The notes below the pieces were generated by a model. That model saw nothing but the letters and a program-made list of their open reading frames with translations, did not search any database and had not been told where the DNA came from. From Thraustochytrium sp. TN22 (taxonomy: Eukaryota > Sar > Bigyra > Thraustochytrida > Thraustochytriidae), in contig JABLUY010000015.1 of the NCBI GenBank assembly GCA_013306675.1, forward strand, positions 124,001 to 188,000: a stretch of 64,000 bases of DNA, written 5' to 3'. Shown here piece by piece: positions 53,501 to 62,500 of this stretch (position 1 is its first letter; every line of letters begins with the position of its first letter). A program made the translations under genes and the position numbers.

Positions 53501-56500
53501 CCACGTTGGTCAGCGCGTTCAGCTTGGCCTCGAGGTCCCCACCTATCGAAAAATCGATCGGGTCTGTGGTTTGGCTGTTCTTCACCGTGCACAGCGTGCA
53601 GCTGGATGTGTCTGCAACGAGGGCAAAGGTGCCGGCCAAATTCGTCGGATCGACCTCAACATCCGCCGTCCCGCAAGCGGACCCGCCACAGGTGAAGACG
53701 GATGCACACTGCGCGGCGACGAGGTCATCCGGGTCACTCGGTGCCGTGAAGGTAATGTCATAGCCCGACGTCGAAGACGTAAGGGCGGTGAGGCCCACGT
53801 TGACGGCGATCGCGGATCCGCCGCCGTCCACGAGCTGTTCGAGAGCGTATTTGATGGAAAGGTTGTCCGACCCGCTCGCGTCTGCGTCCCAAGGAATGCA
53901 GCGCGAGACCTGGTTGGCATTCCCGGCGCCGTAGGTAAAGTAGACGCCGGAGTGCAGGCCGTCCGTGTCAGGGGTCACCACGACGCTCGGTGAGTCGCCG
54001 CTGAGCGAGTCGTCAGCAACCGTAAGCGTCGGGACGTTGCCGCGGACAGAGCTGCCGTCGAATACCACGGTGAACACATAGCCCTCGCCAGTAGCTTCGT
54101 CCGTCCTTGTCACGGACACGCCGCCCGAGCCGATGTTCGGAAGCGCGTTGAGTGCGTCCTCCAGCGAAGATGGACTGGTCGGATCAATGTTGCCGGTGGT
54201 CTCCGTAGAGAACACGTTGCAGAGCTCGCAATTGGTGTCATCCGTCGCAAACTGCAGCTGAAAGGTGCCTCCCAAATTCGTCGTGACGATCGACAGGGAT
54301 TCTGAAGCGCACACTGCGCCGCCGCACTCAAAGCCGTTGCCGTACGCGTCACATTCGTTCAGGACGAGAACCATGGCCACAGGCGTGGCTGGGTCGGAGA
54401 AGACGACCTCGAGGTCATAGTCCCGAGCGCTGTTGGCCGTGATGGTCGCCGCAACGGTGGTGATTCCTGCGACCTCCTCCAGCTTCTGCTTGAGGCTTGC
54501 AGCTGCCTCGTCGAAGCGAATGCATCGAGACGTTACCGCGTTGTACGAGAGCTTGAATGCGCCATGATTGCCGGGCGTGACCGTAGAGACTGTCGGTGCG
54601 GCAGCGTTGGTGAGAGCGCTGTCGTCCACGACAATCTCCGGCACGAAACCGTAGCTGGCAGGGAAGCTGATGTCGATAATGTACGCGCTTGTCAAATCTC
54701 CGGTGGTGGTCACGGTCACGGTAGGGTCGTTAGCGAAGGAGGTCAGAGCGTTGAAGGCTGCAGCCATCGTTGCTGCGCTATCAACCATGTTGATTGTGAC
54801 AGACTGGTCGGCAGCCCACTGGTCCAGCAGGTGATCTCCACTTGCAGCCGGTACGGTTACCGTGATGGAACCTCCGATGGTCCCTCCATTCGCAGAGATG
54901 GCGATCTTCTGCGCAGAACCTGTGGTGTCGAAGTCGGACGCGGCCGTCACGCTGATCGTTTGCGTCTGGCGAGGCTCAGAAACGGTAACGAACTGCACCT
55001 CACTGATGGAGTCGATCGAAGCGCTCGCGGCCACGGACAACGTCTGAACCGTGCGCATCTCGGTGAGGGTGAGCTCATGTTCCTCGTCCTCATCGTCGCC
55101 TGTAATAGTGAGCGTCATGATCTCATCCTGGTGCGTCGCGGTGGTGTAAATGGTCTGGATCTCGTTGATGTCGTCCGCAAAGATAGAGATGATCTGCTCC
55201 TCGTCCACGTCAGCGGTGCTCGTGGTAATGGTCTGGATCTCTGGCACGACGTCAATAGCATCTGTCGTGATGGTCTGCACCTCATCCACACCCGTGACGC
55301 TGCTCGTGATGGTCTGGCGCTCATTGGTCACCTCGACCGTAGCGCGGATTTCTTGCACCTCGTTGACCACCGAGGCGACGGTCGCGAGGATCTGAGTCTC
55401 GTGCAGAATGGGCACCGTCGCGCTGCCAAGGCTCTCGGCCGCCGTGGTGATTGTCTCCGTCACTCCCGTAAAGGCAGCGCACGCGCTTTGGTCCTCGGAT
55501 AGAGTCAGTGCGTAGGGCGGGTCGACCGGATTGCGGAACTGAATGCGCCACGTGTGTCCATAAGGCGCCGGCTCTTCCAGACGTGTTACGCTCACGTCGG
55601 TGATGCCGGTGAAGCCGGTCTCCAGCGCCGCCTCCATGGTGCTTGCATCCGCAGAGTACGCGATGCAGGCGCTCAAGGTCTCTGGACCAAAGTCGAGCTT
55701 GAAGGAGCCTGCAGACATGGTGCCATCAGCGTCAAGCACGATGCTCTGCAGGGAGTCGTAGCTCGTGCTCGGGTCCCACTCCACCTCGAGCGACTCGAGC
55801 GAGCGCCCGCCATCGCTATACGGCAACGTCCAGGACAGCGTGATGGACGTCTCAGAGGCGACCGCGGCGGTCACCGCGGTGGGCTTGGGCGGCACCTGAT
55901 CCGTCGGCACGGCCGTAGCGGGCGAGGCCATCCGCGGTGGGCCGTAGCCGAGCGCGTTCATGGCCGTCACACGCGCTGAGTAGGTCTCGCCTTCCACCAG
56001 AGGCGTGTCGACCGCGCCAGTAAGAATGTTGCGATCTCCAATCAGGTACGAGAGCGTCGACCCGCTCACCACAGCATACTGCGCGGCCGGGGGCTGGCCG
56101 AAGTTCGTGTCCCACTCGACCAGATACGCGGTGATGGGGCTGCCACCGTCGCCGCCGTAGACGGCCAGGTCAGGGTTCGGCGCCGTCCACTCCACAAGCA
56201 GCTGGGCGCCGCTGACAACCGTCAACGTCGCCGTCTCCGGCGCGCTAGGCAGCCGCAGTGCAGGCGTGGCCGAGTACGGTGCAGTGCTTGCGAACGCACC
56301 GGCGCCACGGCGGTTGTTGGCCCGCACGCGCACATAGTAGGCGTGCGCGGTGGTGAGCGCAATGTTGAAGTGGTAGGGCCCCACGAGATCGTCGGTGACC
56401 GTGAAGGTTGCGACGTAATTGCTCGTGGCGATGTTGGAGAAGCTCGAGTCGTAATCCCACTCGATCCGGTAGCTTTCCACAGGGAGGCCACCGTCGTCCG

Positions 56501-59500
56501 AGGGCGGACTCCAAATGACCTTGATGTGCGTGTTTGTGAGCGTCAGGACCGAGACGCCCTGTGGGGCGCCCGGCACGCCGGACGGCTCCTCTGCCGCGGA
56601 CAGCTCGCTCGCGGGGCCGTGACCCATGTCGTTGATGGCTTTCACGCGCGCCATGTAGGATGCGCCCTTGGTAAGACCGGAGATCGTGTACGTATAGTCG
56701 CCGGCGCCGGTCACCGGAAAGACAAAGCTCCCGTATGCTGAGGGCAGGATGCCAGGCTGGGTGGAGGATACCATCGCACGCGCGCTCGGCCCGGTGAGCT
56801 GGCTCCAGTCCACTGTCAGCTGCGAGACGGGCCCGCTCGTTCCGACAAAGGTGACGTGCCAGTCGAAGCCGTAGCCATTGACCACGCGCGTCACGTCAAC
56901 CACCGAGATGGTCTCGAGGCGCTCCAACGCGGCCTTGATGTCGGCTGCCGAGGCGTCATGCGGAATGGGCGGCGTGCGGTCCTGCACCCCCGAGGCGGCG
57001 TCCTTGTAGCCAAGCACGAAACTTCCGCTGAGCGGCTGCAGGCCCTCGCGCTCCACAATCGTGTGGAGCACGACGTTGGGGCCAACCCACCCGGAGGCTG
57101 CCACGGGTACCAAGGCAGGCTGGTCGCCCACGTGGCCGGAGGCAAAGGTAATGGTCCAGTCATAGCCGTAGCCCCAGCGGAAGACCTTGATCGGGTCCGA
57201 AGGAAGAGACCCGGTGAACGAATCCGCGGTCGTGTAGTCCGCGACCTCGCCAAAGTCGAGATCGGTGTCAGTCAAGCTGCTGCAGGACCCGCCCTGGCAC
57301 ACCGCGAAGGTCTCATCGGCCACCCAGATCTGATCACCTGCAGAGAGTGACGAGAAGCAGTCTGCCAGATCGCAGTTCTCCAGGCCCGAGCCATCCGCCT
57401 TGATCGTGACGGTGCCGGGCAGTGCAACCTTGGACGGGGAGCGCGTCACATCCACGGTGCCGATGGCTGCCATGCGCTCCAGCGTCGCCTTGACAGTCGC
57501 CGCATCAGCGTCCCAGGCAATCAGCTCTGACAGCTCGCCTCTGAAGCTGACGCGGAAGTGGCCTTGAATCGTGCCCTCCGCAAAGCTCGTGATGCGCTGA
57601 ACCTCCGAAACGCCAGCGAGGGCAGACGTCGTGATGGTCTGCTCGGCGGCGATGCCGTCCCCGGTGAACCACTCCAGCAGGACATCAGTGACCGGGAGGC
57701 CCGTGGAGCCTTGCTCTGGGGCCTCAAAATCCAGTGTGAGGCTCGTTGCGGAGGCCACCGTGAGCGTTGGCCGCGCGGGTGCGCTCGGCCGCGTCACGGG
57801 CGTCACCGAGGTGGTTGCAGAGACACCGCCAAAGCCGACCATGTTGTCTGAGGAGGCACGCACGTAATACGTGGTCCCGGTGGTCAGGCCTTCGAGCCAC
57901 ACTTGGAGCGGGTTCGTGCCCTGGATCATCTCCGCGACCAGCACCTCGCTCATCAGGCCGCCCAGGTTGGTCGCGTCCGCCTGCAGCAGGCCAATGTTGC
58001 CGGCGCCTTGGATGATCTCGTCTACAAGGTGGGTGAACTCAACCGTCCACACGACGCCCTCAGTCGGGTCCGTGCCGGCCAACGTCCGGACGATGTTGAC
58101 GGTGTGGATCGTCGGAAGGAGCTCGAGCGCCGTCTTCACATCGCTGGCGCTTGCGTCAAAGCTGATGGCGCCCGTGGTGTGTCCCTCAAATGTGAGCGTG
58201 AAGTCGCCAGAGATCGCCGAGAGCGCCGTGGTGCGCACCGACTGCTTCTCCATCATGTACTGGCCCGGGTAGAGGTCGGCAGAGCCCTGCACGAGCTCCT
58301 GCACCGTGACGCGAGCATCGTAGCCGGTGAGGCGCGTGTAGTCCGCACTCAGCATGCCAACGTTGCCGCGTAGGCCGGTGAAGGTGATGCGCCACTCATA
58401 CCCGTTGCCGAGCGCCACGCGGGCCACGTCGATCGGGTTGCTGCCCTCGTTGTACGCGCCCGTGAGGATCTGGATCTCCTCTGCCAGGGCTGCGGCGCTC
58501 ACGTCATAGTCCAGTGCGCTGGTGACGCGGCCGCCCCAGCTCAGCGTGAAGGTGCCGGCGATGTCGTCAGCCTGCGCCGAGGTGACCACGCGCTGCACCT
58601 CGTCGACCACCTCAATCCGCATGCTTTGCTTGTAAGGCGAGTCAAACGACGGCTGTGTGTCCCACTCGATCTCGACCGAGGTCACAGGCGCCCCGCCATC
58701 GTGCTGCGGCGGGGCGTACTCCACCATCGCGGAGTTCTCTGTCACGAAGCGGCCGACCACGAGGCTCGTGGGCGCGCCAGGGAAGGTGCCAACTGAGGCC
58801 GTTGAGGCCGTCGTGCTTGCGGCACGGCCCAGGCCGCCCGTACGGCTGTGCGGCGTCACACGCACCGAATACGCAGTATCGCCCTGGAGCGCGAGGTAGG
58901 TCGATGTGAAGGCGCTCAGTGCATAGCTCTCGCGCGGCGTATCGGTGAGCACCTCCGCCGTGCCGGAGGTCGGGTCCGTGCAGGAAGCCGCCGACCCGAT
59001 GCCGACGAGCGTCAAAGGCAGCACCGTAGCGCCGCTGTACTCATCGCCCCAGAAGCTGACCGTGTAGAGGTAGCCGAAGAGCGAGTCGGAGCTACCGTCT
59101 CCGCTCTTGACGACCGAGACACGGTCCACGCCGGGGAGCAGCTCAAGCTCCGCCTTCATCTCGGCCGCCGTGAAGGTCCAGTCAATGCAGCCGGTCTCGT
59201 CGCCGTCGTAGCTAAGCTTGAAGCTCGGCACATTCCCTGGGGCTTGGTCAACGCGCGTACGAATCGTCTGCACCTCGCTGGGAGCTCCAAGCACGACGCT
59301 ACGCGCCGGCCGCCCAATCGCGCGATGCGTCCGAAGCGAGACGCCTGTTCCCAGCCAATCCACCTCGGGCGTAGCGCGCACCGACTCTAGCACATGGAGG
59401 TCGTCCTGGACCGCCAGTACCTCAAAAAGGATCGTCCAGATGTAGCCGTGCCCAGATGACTCGACCGCCGAAGATCCGACGACCGTGTCCGACGACCACG

Positions 59501-62500
59501 CAGTCTCGAGCGGCAGCGAGGCCGCCGTGCAGTCGTCGCCCGAGTTGGTGCTACGCTGCGCCTGCATATCGCTCACCCAGAAAACCTCGCCGACGGCGAT
59601 CTCGCCGCAGAGGTCGCGAGTCGTGACCACCGCGGCATCGCCGCTTGCAACGGAGACCCTCACATCGCGCACGGTGCGCCGAGAGGCAGCGCGGTGCACT
59701 CGCGCGCGACCAATGCTATCGAGGACCTCGAGAGCGTCCTCCATCACGCTGTCCGCCACATTGAAGGCAAGAGTGCTGGTGGTCTCCGAGGCGATGCTGA
59801 GAGTGAAGCTGCCGGCGATGTTGTCTTCGTCTGCCGTCGACTCGATCATCACGCGCCGGTACACCTGCGCCGTGGAGTCGAGGCCCTCGAGACGCTCCGA
59901 GTGCGCCACGAGCAGATCTTGTGCGCCTGCCGATGCCGGGAAAGTGATGTGCCACTGAGTAAAGGTATCCTGGCCCGAGGTCAGGTCGACGAGTTCGACT
60001 TCCACGCCACCGAGGCCAGTAATGTCCATCACAGCCGCCGCGACCTCCATCGCGGTGGCCGTTGAAGCAAAACTCTCTGTGACGCCATCGCGCGAGAGCG
60101 AAATCTCGCCCGACACGGGGCTCACGTTCGCCTCAAGTGTCAGCACCTGAACGTCGCCGTGGCCGTCCATGCAGGCACCAACGTAGGCACCATCGAGCCA
60201 GCGCTCGCACTCGTCGGCGACGACACTGAAAGTGATGTAGTCGGTCGGAAGAGCGCCGTCCTGCGCCGGTGCGCCGACCGAGGCCGTGATCGAGCCGCCA
60301 TAGGAAGTCAGACCCGAACCGTCGATGCTCAGGGTGGGCTGGTCGCCAAGGTCTTCCGCGAACGTCACCGTCCACGTGCGCCCGTAGGAGATGTCAGCGC
60401 TGGACACCACAACGCCGCGCAGCGACGCGAGCTCGCCGATCGCCGTCTCCACGTCCGCCTCAGAGGCGTCGTGCGCCAGTGCCCGCGTCGTCTCGCCGTT
60501 GAAGCCGAGCCGGAAGGTGCCAAAGAGGTTGTCCACATCGCTTGAAACAGTGATGGTCTGGATCTCGGACGTGATGGAGCTGCTCTCAGGATACGCCTCG
60601 ACGACGTAGTAGTCCACGAGACTCTCGCCCAGTACACCGGCTGGCGGTTCCCACGAAATTGCAAGCTGGGAAGCGGAGTACGCATTCACGCTGAGCGAAG
60701 CCGGTGCGGCCAGCTGCGGCTCCGCAATCAGCGAGAGTGGCACCGTGCCAGGCGAACCAACCATGGGCGTCACGGAGCAGTCCACGGCTGTGGGAGCCGT
60801 GGTGGGGCAGAGCGTTGGCGAGGACCGCATCGGCATCTGCGCTACGGTCGAGTAGGGCCCGAGCCCGGCCTCGTTGCGCACCGCGACGCGCACATGAACA
60901 TGATCAGCGAGATCGTACTCACCAGCGGTGCCAATCGCGATTTGGCCCGAAGGAGCAGCGCCTGCGGTGTCCTCGCGGGCCACGACCGTGCCGTCGACAG
61001 CGCTGGCGTCGTCTATCGCGAGAAGAGGAAGATCACCAAGGTTGGAGAGAAAGGTGACGAGCCATTCTCTCTCACCCTGCGCGTTGGTGGAGAAGGCCAC
61101 GTCGACGGTGCCGACCGTGGTGAGACGCTCCAGCCAGAACTTCAAATCCTCTGCAGTGATGTCCACATCGGCAGTGAACGGCGTACCGGAGTTGTCGAAG
61201 TCCACCGTGAACGTGCCGCTTGCCGCGGAAGACGTGATAGCCTGCACTTCAGCTCGCGTCGAGGCGTCCGAAGCGGTTCCGGCGAGGACAGTGAACTCGG
61301 GCGCGACTCCGGTCTGCGCCGTGGAGATCACAAGGTCCGGCGAGGCGCCCGCCGTGAGCGAGGAGTGCACCGCGAGGCAGCCGGACAGCTGAGATGAGGC
61401 GCTGTCGCACGTTGCCGGCCCGAAAAGGCTCGCCATGGTGATACTCCACGCGTAACCGCCCTCCGGGTCCGGTCCGCGACGAGTGACCTCGACAGCACCG
61501 ACGCCTGGTAGATTCTCCAATGCCGCCTTAACCTGCGAGGCAGTCGCGCTTGCACTGAGTGCGGAGGTGCGCTTCCGGATGTATACCGTGAGAGTGGTAT
61601 CAGATGCGCCGGGGTAGGCATCTGTCAGCGTCAATGTAGACCCATCGTAGGTTGCCACTTCCGACTCATGCGAGCCTATGCGGATGTAGTCGCCAGCAGA
61701 GAAGAAGCCGGAGAGGTCTGCCGCCGTCGTGCCCGAGTACGCGCCGTTCGAGAACGTCGCCATTCCGACTGCAGTGTCCATGGCGTAGGCGGTCTCAAGA
61801 GAGGCTCCGCTGCGGTGAATGTCCACCAGTGTTACGATGGAGGCGTCGAAAGTGGCGCCCTCTTCCGCTACGCGGTGAAGCTCGCCACCGATGCTGACAG
61901 CGTCGCCGCGATTCACCGAGCCGACCCACGTTGACGACGTGCCCAGCTCCCGAGACTTTTGCGCCACTGTGACGGCGCCAGGCAAGGCCTGAGTAAAGTC
62001 ACCGAGGAAGTCGAAGGAGAGCTCAAAGGTGCCACCTAGGGGACCAGTTGCTGCCGAAGAGCGCACCTCGAAAACGTGTGGCATGAAGCCGGCGACGCCG
62101 TCAGTCTCGGTGGCGATCGAGACAGCCACAGAGTCCGCTAGCGGCGCCTGGCACGTGCCAGAGCCCACGTTCTGCGCATCGAGGCGATCGATGTCACCGT
62201 TGCACAGGCTCGGGCCCGTGAAGGTTACCAGAAAGCATCCGGCATCGCAAATGTTCGCATCCTGGGTCACGGTCACCCCATCGACGGTGGCGAGGTTGTT
62301 GAGAGCGAGTGCGAGGTCGTCCGCGGAGGAGTCCATGCGTAAGCACGGAGTGGTTTCGCCGCCCAGCTCGAGCATGAAGGATGCCTGCGGCTCGGTATCG
62401 GCGCCTGTGAGGTTGATGGCCTGCACCTCAAAGACGCGGGTCGCGTACTCCACTTGCACAGACTCCACGCGCGCGCCATTGTTGCCGAACATATCGGTCG

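Noticed and set aside
54940-55412. CRISPR-like or minisatellite DNA array
   Set aside because: The 39-bp periodicity is a degenerate protein repeat inside an open frame, not identical repeats with unique spacers.
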